Source: Streptomyces actinomycinicus (GTDB lineage: Bacteria; Actinomycetota; Actinomycetes; Streptomycetales; Streptomycetaceae). From it: a stretch of 64,000 bases of DNA. The stretch spans positions 124,001-188,000 of the forward strand of contig NZ_JAERRK010000016.1 of the NCBI RefSeq assembly GCF_016741775.1, in the 5' to 3' direction. The translations under genes were made by a program, and so were the position numbers. Under the pieces are notes generated by a model. That model made no database searches and was not told the origin of the DNA. It saw nothing but the letters and a program-made list of their open reading frames with translations. This document shows positions 48,694-57,353 of this stretch, one piece after another; the stretch's first letter is position 1, and each line of letters starts with the position of its first letter.

Positions 48694-51123
48694 CTAGCTC
48701 GGCTTCGTGTCGATGACTCCGATGCGCTCGGCCGTCGTCTTGCCGCGCAGGGCCTTGCGCAGCGCGGCGACGACGTCCTGCGGCAGGACGCCGCGCTTCC
48801 CGGTCGCGGTCTGGATCTGCACACCGTCGAAGGTGCTGCCGTAGGCCGCCTGGAGCGCCTTCAGGTCGTACGTGTCCACGAGCTTGCCGTCGACGGCCTT
48901 GAACTTGAGGATCTTCGGAAGCGACAGCGGGCCGAACGGAATGCTGTGCACCGCGTCGGTCTGGACCCGGGCGAGGCCGGACATCGCGGGCTTGGCGAAG
49001 TCCTTCATCATCCGGTCGACCTCGGCGTTCGACACCGTCGGCTGCTTGGTGGTGGTCGGCACGGCGACCGGGGCCGCGGCATTCGTCTCCACCATGGCGC
49101 GGTACGCCTGTTCGACCGCCTTGGTGGACGCGCCGGCGTCGACGGCCTTGCCCGCCTTGCCGTAGACGGCCACGGCCTTGCCGGACTTGATCTCGATGGT
49201 GCCTTCGGTGACCGAGCCGGAACCCGAGCCGCCGCCGGCCTGCTGGAGAGCGGCCTGCAGCTTCTCCTCGTCCACGGGCATGGCCGGCTCGACCACGCGC
49301 TTCTGCCCGAAGAGGGAACCGATGACGTGGACCGGGTTGTAGTCGCTCTTCGCGGCCTCGCTCACGGTTGCCTGGTAATCGAACTGCAGGCCCGCGTTCT
49401 CCGGCGTGAGGGCCACCGTCCTGCCGCCCACGTCCAGCTTCAGCGGCTTGTTCACCCGGCTGCCGAAGGCGTCGTCCAGTTTCCTGACGGCGTCGTCGCG
49501 GGTGCCGCCGCCGATGTCGACCCCGAGCACGGTGGTGCCCTTGGGTACGTCGGTGTGGTTCATCAGCAGGCCGGCGCCGTAGGCACCGCCCGCGACGACG
49601 ACCGTGCCGACGCCGAGCAGCATCAGCTTGCTGCGGCCCTTCTTCTTCGGCTTGGCCGGCGCCTTGGGCGCGGCGGCCGGCTCGGGCTTGGGCGCCACGG
49701 GCGCCGCCGGTCCGTCGGAGTGGGTGCCGAACGGGGTGTTCCCGGCGCCCGGCACGACCGGGATGCCGCTCGTGACGGTGTGGCCGGAGACGTTGTCGGC
49801 GGCCGGGGAGCGGTAGCCGGGCGTGCCCGGTTCGGGGGCCGGCTTCTGCGGGGTGAGGATCGCGGTGTCGTCGCTGAAACCGGCGCCGGGAACGCCGCTC
49901 GGGCCGCCGGGGACGCCGTTGGGGCCGCCAGGGGTGTTGCCGGGGGTCGCGCCGGGGCGTGGGGTGCCGAAGCCGGCGCCCGCGGGGCCGTCGAAGGGCT
50001 CGCCCCCGTCCAGGCCGAGGCCGCCCGCCGGCGGGACGAGGGTGCCGTCGCCGGTGACCGGGCCGCCGGTGGGGCCTGCCGGGCCCTGCGGGCCGCCGGC
50101 GCCGCCGTGGCCGCCCCGGCCGTTGAAGCCGCTCGGGCCACCGGGCCCGCCCGCGCCGGTGCCGAAGGGGTCCTGACCGCCCGTGCCCGTGGCGAAGGGG
50201 TCCTTGCCGCCCGTGCCCGTGCCGAAGGGGTCCTGCGCACCCGCGCCGGTGCCCGTGGCGAAGGGATCGTCGGCGCCCGGGTCCGTGCCGAACGGGTCCT
50301 TGCCGTTCGCGCTGTTGTCGCCGAAGCCGTCCTGGCCGCCGTTCTCCGAGAAGTACGGCAGTTCGTCCCTGCGGGACTCTCCGGAGCCGGCGGACCCCGG
50401 GCGGGAGCCGCCGCCCAGCGGGCCGGCGGTCAGCGCCTCGGTCACGTCGAAGGAGCCGGTGCCGCCGCCGTGGCCGGGGGCGACGGGGCCGCCGGTGGCG
50501 CCGGGCAGGCCCTTGCCGTTCGTACCGCCGGGCCGGGAGCCGCCCGGCACGCTCATGGAACCGACCACGCCGCCGGGCCGTCCGCCGCCCGGGCGGGCGC
50601 CGGGACCACCGGCGGAGCCGGCTCCCGGTGCGGACGTGCGGGGGGCCGTCGTGCCGGATGAGGCTCCGCCGACCGCCGCGGAAGCGCCGGGGATCCCGGC
50701 GCCGTTCGTGCCGCCGCCCGGACCGCCCTTGGGTGCGGAGGACTTGCGGGGCGCGAACCAGTCGCTGGTCTTCTCCTCCGCCGGGGCCGCGGGCTCGGCC
50801 GGGGCCTCGACGGCGCTGGTGGGCGCCGGTTCGGCCGCGGGCTTCGGCTCGGCGGCGGGCTGCTCGTCCATGGTGGCGTCGGCGTCCGCGACGGGCTTGC
50901 GCACGACGACCGGCGGGATGGGCCGGGACCCCGGGATGTTGATCCGGATCCGGGTCGTCAGCGTCGTCTCGGTCTTCTTCTCCTCCGAACGCGCGCCCGA
51001 ACGGCTCGTGTCCGTACCGTCGTCGGAAGCCATGGGGGTCCCGTACGGCGGCGTGCCGGAGGGGTATGCGGCTCCGCCGCGCCCGTTGGGCCCGGTGGAC
51101 GGAGTGTCAGTTTCACGACTCAA
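48694..51123 (-). CDS. Large anchored protein with a repeat-rich cytoplasmic part and PG-binding-like domain
   Basis: 809 residues. Residues 1-530 are disordered, rich in Gly/Pro/Ala/Asp, and contain tandem repeats of the type DPFGTGTGGKDPFATGTGG and Gly-Pro-rich stretches. They include TTLTTRIRINIPGSRPIPPVVVRKP. A basic stretch KPKKKGRSK and one transmembrane helix (LMLLGVGTVVVAGGAYGAGLL) follow, then about 260 outer residues (VPKGTTVLGVDIGGGTRDDAVRKLDDAFG...LQFDYQATVSEAAKSDYNPV) resembling the PG_binding_4 domain found in VanW/L,D-transpeptidase-like proteins. No catalytic domain follows. Function unknown; a link between cytoplasmic factors and the wall is plausible. Confidence 0.85.
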   Translation of the reverse strand: MSRETDTPSTGPNGRGGAAYPSGTPPYGTPMASDDGTDTSRSGARSEEKKTETTLTTRIRINIPGSRPIPPVVVRKPVADADATMDEQPAAEPKPAAEPAPTSAVEAPAEPAAPAEEKTSDWFAPRKSSAPKGGPGGGTNGAGIPGASAAVGGASSGTTAPRTSAPGAGSAGGPGARPGGGRPGGVVGSMSVPGGSRPGGTNGKGLPGATGGPVAPGHGGGTGSFDVTEALTAGPLGGGSRPGSAGSGESRRDELPYFSENGGQDGFGDNSANGKDPFGTDPGADDPFATGTGAGAQDPFGTGTGGKDPFATGTGGQDPFGTGAGGPGGPSGFNGRGGHGGAGGPQGPAGPTGGPVTGDGTLVPPAGGLGLDGGEPFDGPAGAGFGTPRPGATPGNTPGGPNGVPGGPSGVPGAGFSDDTAILTPQKPAPEPGTPGYRSPAADNVSGHTVTSGIPVVPGAGNTPFGTHSDGPAAPVAPKPEPAAAPKAPAKPKKKGRSKLMLLGVGTVVVAGGAYGAGLLMNHTDVPKGTTVLGVDIGGGTRDDAVRKLDDAFGSRVNKPLKLDVGGRTVALTPENAGLQFDYQATVSEAAKSDYNPVHVIGSLFGQKRVVEPAMPVDEEKLQAALQQAGGGSGSGSVTEGTIEIKSGKAVAVYGKAGKAVDAGASTKAVEQAYRAMVETNAAAPVAVPTTTKQPTVSNAEVDRMMKDFAKPAMSGLARVQTDAVHSIPFGPLSLPKILKFKAVDGKLVDTYDLKALQAAYGSTFDGVQIQTATGKRGVLPQDVVAALRKALRGKTTAERIGVIDTKPS

Positions 51124-51319
51124 GGCATGTTCTCCCGGTTGGCTCCGCCGCCCGTCACAACCTCACTGCGAGTGGGGTCCCCCTGCCCGAGCGATGTCGA
51201 GCGCTTGGGGGAGGCTCGGCGGCGCGCACCACCATACTGGCCGCCTCTGCCGTGTATCCCATGACCGCTGAGGAAACCCACACCCGACTCCCACGAGCGT
51301 CGCACGGAGAAGTGGTACG

Positions 51320-51778
51320 TCACTTGCCAAGTCGGGCGGAGCCCACCCGGGGTTGCCGTCCGACGCCGACGGTGGCGCAGATCACAGCCAGGGCCATGCC
51401 GCCGAACAGGAAGAGATAGGAACCGGCTCCGGCAGCGAACAGGAAGTCGCCCTCGGGGCGCGCGGAGATGAGCAGGATGACAGTGACGATCCAGCCGGCC
51501 ACCGGGGCGACCGCCCCGCTCCGGCCGGCGGTGGCGTAGGAACCGCCGAGGAACAGCCCGGCGGCGCCCGCGAGGGCGAGCAGCAGCCCGCCCGGGAACC
51601 AGGCGGCCTGCACCAGGGTCCCGGCCAGCCCCGCGACCGCGCCGAGCACGAACAGGCCGAGGTGCGCGGCGGCCCGCCCCGCGGAGGGCGGCCGCAGCGG
51701 CTGCGCGAGCATCGAGCCCTGTCCGCCGTTGCTCGCGGGGCCTCCTCGGTTGCTCATGGCGCCTCCCGCGTTGCTCAT
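51320..51778 (-). CDS. DUF6113-like small membrane protein coupled to mshB
   Basis: 152 residues from ATG 51778, which overlaps the mshB stop (ATGA). A second in-frame ATG lies 21 nt further on. After a Gly/Asn-rich N-terminus there are four hydrophobic helices (AAAHLGLFVLGAVAGLAGTLVQAAW, GGLLLALAGAAGLFLGG, GWIVTVILLISA, YLFLFGGMALAVICATVGV). It is the usual neighbour of MshB in Actinobacteria (Rv1171 in M. tuberculosis); function unknown. The family name is from memory. Confidence 0.85.
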   Translation of the reverse strand: MSNAGGAMSNRGGPASNGGQGSMLAQPLRPPSAGRAAAHLGLFVLGAVAGLAGTLVQAAWFPGGLLLALAGAAGLFLGGSYATAGRSGAVAPVAGWIVTVILLISARPEGDFLFAAGAGSYLFLFGGMALAVICATVGVGRQPRVGSARLGK

Positions 51779-52629
51779 GACGCCGCCTCGACGCCGGCGA
51801 ACAGGTCGGTCTCCCCGCGCTGGCCCCGCCCGCGCACCAACTCGTAGTACTCGGTGGTGAACAGCGGCTGGGCGAGTTCGTTGGAGAGCGCGAAGTACGG
51901 CTCGGCCACCTCGATCTGGGTGGCGTGGGCACGCATCGCGGCGGCCTTGGCCGCGGCGTGCGCGGTGCCGTCGACGGCGGTCGTGATCCGCTCGTCGTCC
52001 ACCACGCCGGGTACGTCGTCCACGGCCGCGCCCTTGTCGAACGGAAGTGCGGGCAGCTCGTCCTGGAGGCGGGCGAAGGCGGCTTCGGCGACGGAGCGCG
52101 GGACGCGGTTCCAGTACACCTTTTCGATGCGGTGACCCCGGTCGGCCGCCAGGTCCACGGCGCGCATGGCGACGCGGTGCGCCTGGATGTGGTCCGGGTG
52201 CCCGTAGCCGCCGTCGTCGTCGTAGGTGACGAGGACCTGCGGGCGGACCTCCAGGATCACCTCGGCGAGGTGACCGGCGGCCTCGTCCGGGTCGGCCTGC
52301 CAGAAGCAGCCGGGGTCGTCGTTGTCCGCGATGCCCATCATGCCGGAGTCGCCGTACCGGCCCGCGCCGCCCAGCAGCCGGACATCCGTGACACCCAGTG
52401 CGCGCGCGGCTTCGGCCAGCTCGCCGCGCCGGTGGGCGCCCAGCGCGGGGCCCGCCAGGTGCCGCAGCTCCGGCGGGATGACCTCGCCGCGCTCCCCGAG
52501 GGTGCAGGTGACCAGGGTCACGTGGGCACCCTCGGCCGCGTACCTGGCCATGGTCGCGCCGTTGTTGATCGACTCGTCGTCCGGGTGCGCGTGCACCAGC
52601 AGCAGACGCCGGGCTGGCAGTTCCGTCAT
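51775..52629 (-). CDS. mshB: Mycothiol biosynthesis deacetylase MshB
   Basis: 284 residues, PIG-L/LmbE-like fold. The metal-binding motif LLLVHAHPDDESINNGATMARYA (His13, Asp16-17, Asp18 area) and GYGHPDHIQAHRVA, with its second zinc His, are both present. The enzyme deacetylates N-acetylglucosaminyl-inositol, the second step of mycothiol, the redox buffer of Actinobacteria. A TAGGGT hexamer 6 nt before the ATG suggests a leaderless mRNA. The DUF6113-like gene is translationally coupled at its 3' end. Confidence 0.95.
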   Translation of the reverse strand: MTELPARRLLLVHAHPDDESINNGATMARYAAEGAHVTLVTCTLGERGEVIPPELRHLAGPALGAHRRGELAEAARALGVTDVRLLGGAGRYGDSGMMGIADNDDPGCFWQADPDEAAGHLAEVILEVRPQVLVTYDDDGGYGHPDHIQAHRVAMRAVDLAADRGHRIEKVYWNRVPRSVAEAAFARLQDELPALPFDKGAAVDDVPGVVDDERITTAVDGTAHAAAKAAAMRAHATQIEVAEPYFALSNELAQPLFTTEYYELVRGRGQRGETDLFAGVEAAS

Positions 52630-52635
52630 GGGACC

Positions 52636-52641
52636 ACCCTA
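52636..52641 (-). promoter_or_regulatory. -10 hexamer TAGGGT for mshB
   Basis: TAGGGT lies 6 nt before the mshB ATG with no ribosome-binding site, the same arrangement as at dapE. Confidence 0.5.
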
Positions 52642-52675
52642 CGAGGCCTCGCGCCGCTCCCCGCGACGGCCGCCG

Positions 52676-52870
52676 TCAGAACTTGATGCTGCCGATCATG
52701 CTGGCGACGTTGGTGGTCAGCTCGCTGATCGTGGGGGCGACGGTCGAGGAGGCGAGATAGAAGCCGAGCAGGATGCAGACGACCGCGTGGCCGCCCTTCA
52801 GCCCGGACTTCTTGATCAACAGGAAGACGATGATCGCCAGCAGCACCACCGCCGAAATCGAGAGTGCCAC
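52676..52870 (-). CDS. Small two-helix membrane protein
   Basis: 64 residues, GTG start with GGAGGTGA upstream. Two hydrophobic segments (LSISAVVLLAIIVFLLIKKS and GGHAVVCILLGFYLASSTVAP) surround a short KSGLKG loop; the end IGSIKF is outside the membrane. No family is named with confidence. The gene has typical codon usage and a good ribosome-binding site. Function unknown. Confidence 0.8.
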   Translation of the reverse strand: MALSISAVVLLAIIVFLLIKKSGLKGGHAVVCILLGFYLASSTVAPTISELTTNVASMIGSIKF

Positions 52871-53024
52871 GGCGGTTCACCTCCAAAGATCCCAGGGACG
52901 CGGGGGGTGTAGAGCAACTCCATGCAGACGCCAGCAGGTTAATACCCACACAGCGGTAGTGATCATAACTATCCGTACTCGCGCATCGCTCGGCGCACGG
53001 CCGCACAAGGGGGCGCATGGCCAA

Positions 53025-53030
53025 TATGGT
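53025..53030 (+). promoter_or_regulatory. -10-like hexamer TATGGT for the S9 peptidase gene
   Basis: TATGGT ends 6 nt before the ATG at 53037; no Shine-Dalgarno sequence lies between. Confidence 0.5.
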
Positions 53031-53036
53031 CGGGGT

Positions 53037-55178
53037 ATGACGACCGAGGCTGACTCCTTCCCCCGTCGGCACGCCCGGACCCAGCGGTTCACGCTCGGCG
53101 CGCCGCGGGCGTTCACCGTGGCGCCCGACGGTTCACGTGTCGCGTTCCTGCGCTCCGGCTCCGGCACCGACCGGGCCAACTCCCTGTGGGTCCTGGATCT
53201 CCCGGAGGGTGCGGAGCGGCTCGCGGCCGACCCGCGCGCCCTTCTCCGGGGCGCCTCCGAAGAACTGTCGGCCGAGGAGCGGGCGCGCCGGGAGCGCAGC
53301 CGCGAGGGCGGCGCCGGCATCGTCGGGTACGCCACCGACAGCGCCCTGGAGTTGGCGGCTTTCGCCTTGTCAGGGCGGCTTTTCACGGCCGAGCTGCGGG
53401 CCGGTACGGCGCGCGAACTGCCCACTCCGGGACCGGTGATCGATCCGCGGCCCTCACCCGACGGCCGGCATGTCGCCTATGTCGCCCGGGGCGCGCTGCG
53501 GGTGGTGGGCGCCGAGGGGGAGGGCGACCGGGCGCTGGCCGAGCCGGAGTCGGCGGACGTCTCCTACGGGCTCGCGGAGTTCGTCGCGGCCGAGGAGATG
53601 TCCCGTTCGCGGGGATTCTGGTGGGCCCCGGAGTCGGACCGGCTGCTGGTGGCGCGGGTGGACGACACGCCGGTGCGGCGGTGGTGGATCGCGGATCCGG
53701 CCCACCCGGAGCGTGAGCCACTCAACATCCGGTACCCGGCGGCCGGTACGCCGAACGCGGAGGTGCGGCTGTTCGTGTGCGGCCTGGACGGGACGCGCAC
53801 GGAGGTCTCCTGGGACCGCTCGCGCTACCCGTATCTGGCGCGTGTGCACTGGTCAGCAGGGGGTGCGCCGCTGCTCCTTGTGCAGGCCCGGGACCAGCGC
53901 AGCCAGCTGTTCCTGGCGGTGGATCCGGACACCGGTGCGACCCGGATGGTGCACGCCGATGAAGATCCAACTTGGCTTGAACTGTTCGCCGGAGTGCCCT
54001 GCTGGAGCCCGTCCGGGCACCTTGTCCGGATCGCGGACGAGGGTGGCGCGCGCGTGCTGGCGGTCGGCGAACGGCCTTTGACCGGGGGGCAGTTGCACAT
54101 CCGTGCGGTTCTGGACGTAGGTGCGGACGACGTGCTCGTCTCCGCCTCGGCCGGCGCGGAGGCGGAGGTGCCGGAGATTGGCGAAGTCCATGTGTACCGG
54201 GTGAACGAGCTGGGCGTGGAACGGGTGTCGCAGGAACCCGGTGTGCACACGGCGGTGCGGGCGGGGAACGTGACCGTTCTCGTGTCCGCCGCGCCGGACC
54301 GGCCGGGCTCCCGGGCCCAGGTGCTGTGTGACGGAAAACCGGCGTTCACTGTCCGCTCGTACGCAGAAGATCCCGGTATGTCCCCGCGGGTCACCCTTAC
54401 CGAGGGGGGCGCACGCCGAATTCCGTGCGCCGTGCTTATGCCACGGGACTACCACGGAGACACTCCCCTGCCGGTTCTCCTGGACCCCTACGGCGGCCCG
54501 CACGGCCAGCGGGTGACCGCCGCGCACAACGCCCACCTCACCTCGCAGTGGTTCGCCGACCAGGGTTTCGCCGTAGTCGTCGCCGACGGCCGGGGCACCC
54601 CGGGACGCTCGCCGGCCTGGGAGAAGGCGGTCAGGGACGACCTGGCCGCCGTGGTGCTCCAGGACCAGGTCGACGCGCTGCACGCCCTCGCCGAGCGGTT
54701 CCCGCTGGACCTGGACCGGGTGGCGATCCGGGGCTGGTCGTTCGGCGGCTACCTCGCGGCGCTGGCGGTACTGCGCCGGCCGGACGTCTTCCACGCGGCG
54801 GTGGTCGGCGCCCCCGTCACCGACCTGCGGCTGTACGACACCCACTACCAGGAGCGCTATCTGGGCGATCCCAACGAGCAGCCGGACGTCTACCGCCGCA
54901 ACTCACTGATCGACGACGCCGGTGTGGTCGACGCGGCCGAGCCGCACCGCCCGATGATGATCGTCCACGGTCTGGCGGACGACAACGTGGTCGTGGCCCA
55001 CTCCCTGCGGCTGTCCTCCGCCCTGCTGGCCGCGGGCCGCCCGCACGAGGTGCTGCCGCTGTCCGGCGTGACGCACATGACCCCGCAGGAGACGGTCGCG
55101 GAGAACCTGCTCCGCCTCCAGCTCGACTTCCTCCGGCGCTCGCTCCCCCAGCCGGCCGGCGGGCGTGAACTGCGTTAA
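53037..55178 (+). CDS. S9 family prolyl oligopeptidase/dipeptidyl peptidase IV-type enzyme
   Basis: 713 residues. An N-terminal beta-propeller covers about residues 1-450 (DPPIV_N-like: WVLDLPEGAERLAADPRALL, GFWWAPESDRLLVARVDDTPV), followed by an alpha/beta-hydrolase domain. The nucleophile elbow is GWSFGGY (Ser near residue 567), the Asp is in DDNVVVAH and the His in SGVTHMTPQE. It also has DPYGGPHGQRV and GRGTPG, typical of the family. It cleaves small peptides after proline or alanine. No signal peptide, so cytoplasmic. The position next to two oligopeptide importers suggests that it processes imported peptides. A leaderless start is likely. Confidence 0.93.
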   Translation: MTTEADSFPRRHARTQRFTLGAPRAFTVAPDGSRVAFLRSGSGTDRANSLWVLDLPEGAERLAADPRALLRGASEELSAEERARRERSREGGAGIVGYATDSALELAAFALSGRLFTAELRAGTARELPTPGPVIDPRPSPDGRHVAYVARGALRVVGAEGEGDRALAEPESADVSYGLAEFVAAEEMSRSRGFWWAPESDRLLVARVDDTPVRRWWIADPAHPEREPLNIRYPAAGTPNAEVRLFVCGLDGTRTEVSWDRSRYPYLARVHWSAGGAPLLLVQARDQRSQLFLAVDPDTGATRMVHADEDPTWLELFAGVPCWSPSGHLVRIADEGGARVLAVGERPLTGGQLHIRAVLDVGADDVLVSASAGAEAEVPEIGEVHVYRVNELGVERVSQEPGVHTAVRAGNVTVLVSAAPDRPGSRAQVLCDGKPAFTVRSYAEDPGMSPRVTLTEGGARRIPCAVLMPRDYHGDTPLPVLLDPYGGPHGQRVTAAHNAHLTSQWFADQGFAVVVADGRGTPGRSPAWEKAVRDDLAAVVLQDQVDALHALAERFPLDLDRVAIRGWSFGGYLAALAVLRRPDVFHAAVVGAPVTDLRLYDTHYQERYLGDPNEQPDVYRRNSLIDDAGVVDAAEPHRPMMIVHGLADDNVVVAHSLRLSSALLAAGRPHEVLPLSGVTHMTPQETVAENLLRLQLDFLRRSLPQPAGGRELR

Positions 55179-55278
55179 CGCACAGGCAACTTCACGGAAG
55201 CGGCACCGATATACGGACACGAGAGGCTGAACACCGTACGGCCGTGCGGGTGCCGTGAACGGGTCGGGGTGCGCCATG

Positions 55279-56379
55279 TCACCCCGGCCCGTTGCCCTTC
55301 TCCGGCGCAGGGTCGGGTGCGCCGTGCCGCCCCGGCCCGCTGCCCTTTCCCGGCACCGGCGCGGCCTCCTCCGCGAAGTGGCACGCCGACGCGTGGGCCG
55401 CGGGGCCGGACGTGCCGCGGAAGGCCTCGGGGACCGCGAGCAGCGGCACCTCCCGGGCGCAGCGCTCCTGCGCCTTCCAGCAGCGGGTGCGGAACCGGCA
55501 GCCGGACGGGACGTTCGTCGGCGAGGGCACGTCCCCGGTCAGGATGATCCGCTCGCGCCGCTCCCGGGCCCCGGGATCGGGCACCGGCACCGCGGAGAGC
55601 AGGGCCTGGGTGTAGGGGTGGGTCGGGTGGTCGTAGATCTCGGTGTCCCGCCCGGTCTCCACGATCCGGCCCAGGTACATGACCGCGACCCGGTCCGAGA
55701 TGTGCCGGACGACGGACAGGTCGTGCGCGATGAAGACGTAGGAGAGGTCGAACTCCGACTGGAGCCGGTCCAGCAGGTTGATCACCTGGGCCTGGACCGA
55801 GACGTCCAGTGCGGACACCGGCTCGTCGGCGACGATGACCTCCGGGCGCAGCGCCAACCCTCGTGCGATGCCGATGCGTTGGCGCTGTCCGCCGGAGAAC
55901 TGGTGCGGGTAGCGGTTGATGTACTCGGGGTTGAGTCCGACGACGTCCAGCAGTTCCCGGACCCTCCGCCGCCGGTCGCCCTTCGGGGCGGCCCCGGGGT
56001 GGATCTCGAAGGGCTCGCCGATGATGTCGCCTACCGTCATGCGGGGGTTGAGCGAGGTGTACGGGTCCTGGAAGACCATCTGGATGTTGCGGCTGACCTC
56101 CTTCCGCGCCCGGCCGCTCAAGACGGTGATGTCCTCACCCTTGTACTTGACCGCACCGGCCGTCGGCCGCTCGAGACGGACCAGCAGCTTGGCGACCGTC
56201 GACTTGCCGCAGCCGGACTCCCCGACGATGCCGAGGGTCTCCCCCTTGCCGAGCGAGAAGTCGACACCGTCGACGGCCTTGACCGCACCGACCTGTTTCC
56301 TGATCAGAACACCCCGGGTCAACGGGTAGTGCTTGACCAGTCCACACACTTCCAGGATCGGCTCAACCCCTGCGGCCAT
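55279..56379 (-). CDS. Oligopeptide ABC transporter ATPase (OppF-like)
   Basis: 366 residues from ATG 56379 with GGAGGGAG upstream, overlapping the OppD gene end by 17 nt. It has Walker A GESGCGKST, signature QFSGGQRQRIGIARGL, Walker B VIVADEPVSALD and H-loop IAHDLSVVRH, plus the OppF/DppF C-terminal Cys-rich segment (CRFRTRCWKAQERC), which holds an iron-sulfur or metal-like cysteine pattern. The final 20 residues are Gly/Pro-rich and partly duplicated. It energises the permeases encoded upstream. Confidence 0.93.
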   Translation of the reverse strand: MAAGVEPILEVCGLVKHYPLTRGVLIRKQVGAVKAVDGVDFSLGKGETLGIVGESGCGKSTVAKLLVRLERPTAGAVKYKGEDITVLSGRARKEVSRNIQMVFQDPYTSLNPRMTVGDIIGEPFEIHPGAAPKGDRRRRVRELLDVVGLNPEYINRYPHQFSGGQRQRIGIARGLALRPEVIVADEPVSALDVSVQAQVINLLDRLQSEFDLSYVFIAHDLSVVRHISDRVAVMYLGRIVETGRDTEIYDHPTHPYTQALLSAVPVPDPGARERRERIILTGDVPSPTNVPSGCRFRTRCWKAQERCAREVPLLAVPEAFRGTSGPAAHASACHFAEEAAPVPGKGSGPGRHGAPDPAPEKGNGPG

Positions 56380-57346
56380 GGAGGCACTCCCTCCAGAAGT
56401 GGCAGGCACTGCCCCGCTGCTGATCGACCTCGTACAGCGGTGGTTCGTCCGTGCGGCACACGTCCTGGGCCATGGGGCAGCGCGGATTGAACGAGCACCC
56501 CGCCGGGACGGCCATGAGGCTGGGCGGCAGACCCTTGATGGCGTACAGCTCCCGGCCCTTCCGGTCCAGGCGCGGGATGGAGTCGAGCAGGCCGCGCGTG
56601 TACGGGTGCGCGGGCGCCTTGTAGATGTCGTGGACGGGGGCCGACTCGACGATCCGGCCCGCGTACATCACGGCGATCTTGTCGGCCACGTCCGCCACCA
56701 CACCGAGGTCGTGGGTGATCAGGGTCAGCCCCATGCGGTACTCGCGCTGCAAATCCGCGAGCAGGTCCATGACCTGGGCCTGCACGGTGACGTCCAGGGC
56801 GGTGGTCGGCTCGTCGGCGATGACGAGCGCAGGCTCCAGGGCCAGCGCCATGGCGATCATGATGCGCTGGCGCATGCCGCCGGAGAACTGGTGGGGGTAG
56901 TCCCGCACCCGCTGAGCCGCGGCCGGGATGCGTACCCGGTCCATCAGTTCGACGGCCCTGGCCCGCGCGTCCTTCCTGGACATCCCACGGTGCACGACGA
57001 ACATCTCGCCGAGCTGGTCCCCCACGGACAGCACCGGGTTGAGGGCCGACAGCGCGTCCTGGAAGATCATCGCCATCTCGGCACCCCGGATCCTCCTGCG
57101 CTCCTCCCCCTTCAGCTTCAGCAGGTCCTGCCCGCGGAACAGGATGCGCCCGCCGGTGATCCGCCCCGGCGGCACGTCCAGGATGCCCATCACGGCCTGC
57201 GCGGTGACGGACTTCCCCGACCCGGACTCGCCGAGCACGGCCAGTGTCTCCCCCGCCTCCACGCTGTAGCTGACGCCGTTGACGGCATGGGCGATCCCGT
57301 CCCGGGTGCGGAACTCCACGTGCAGGTCGCGTACCTCGAGGAGCAC
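56363..57346 (-). CDS. Oligopeptide ABC transporter ATPase (OppD-like)
   Basis: 327 residues, GTG start 7 nt after the OppC stop. Walker A GESGSGKSV, signature FSGGMRQRIMIAMALAL, Walker B LVIADEPTTALD and H-loop ITHDLGVVAD are present. The C-terminal Cys-rich CSFNPRCPMAQDVCRTDEPPLYEV is typical of OppD. One of two different ATPases that pair in peptide importers. The gene order permease, permease, OppD, OppF is the standard one. Confidence 0.94.
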   Translation of the reverse strand: MLLEVRDLHVEFRTRDGIAHAVNGVSYSVEAGETLAVLGESGSGKSVTAQAVMGILDVPPGRITGGRILFRGQDLLKLKGEERRRIRGAEMAMIFQDALSALNPVLSVGDQLGEMFVVHRGMSRKDARARAVELMDRVRIPAAAQRVRDYPHQFSGGMRQRIMIAMALALEPALVIADEPTTALDVTVQAQVMDLLADLQREYRMGLTLITHDLGVVADVADKIAVMYAGRIVESAPVHDIYKAPAHPYTRGLLDSIPRLDRKGRELYAIKGLPPSLMAVPAGCSFNPRCPMAQDVCRTDEPPLYEVDQQRGSACHFWRECLHGRRG

Positions 57347-57353
57347 GGCGCCG

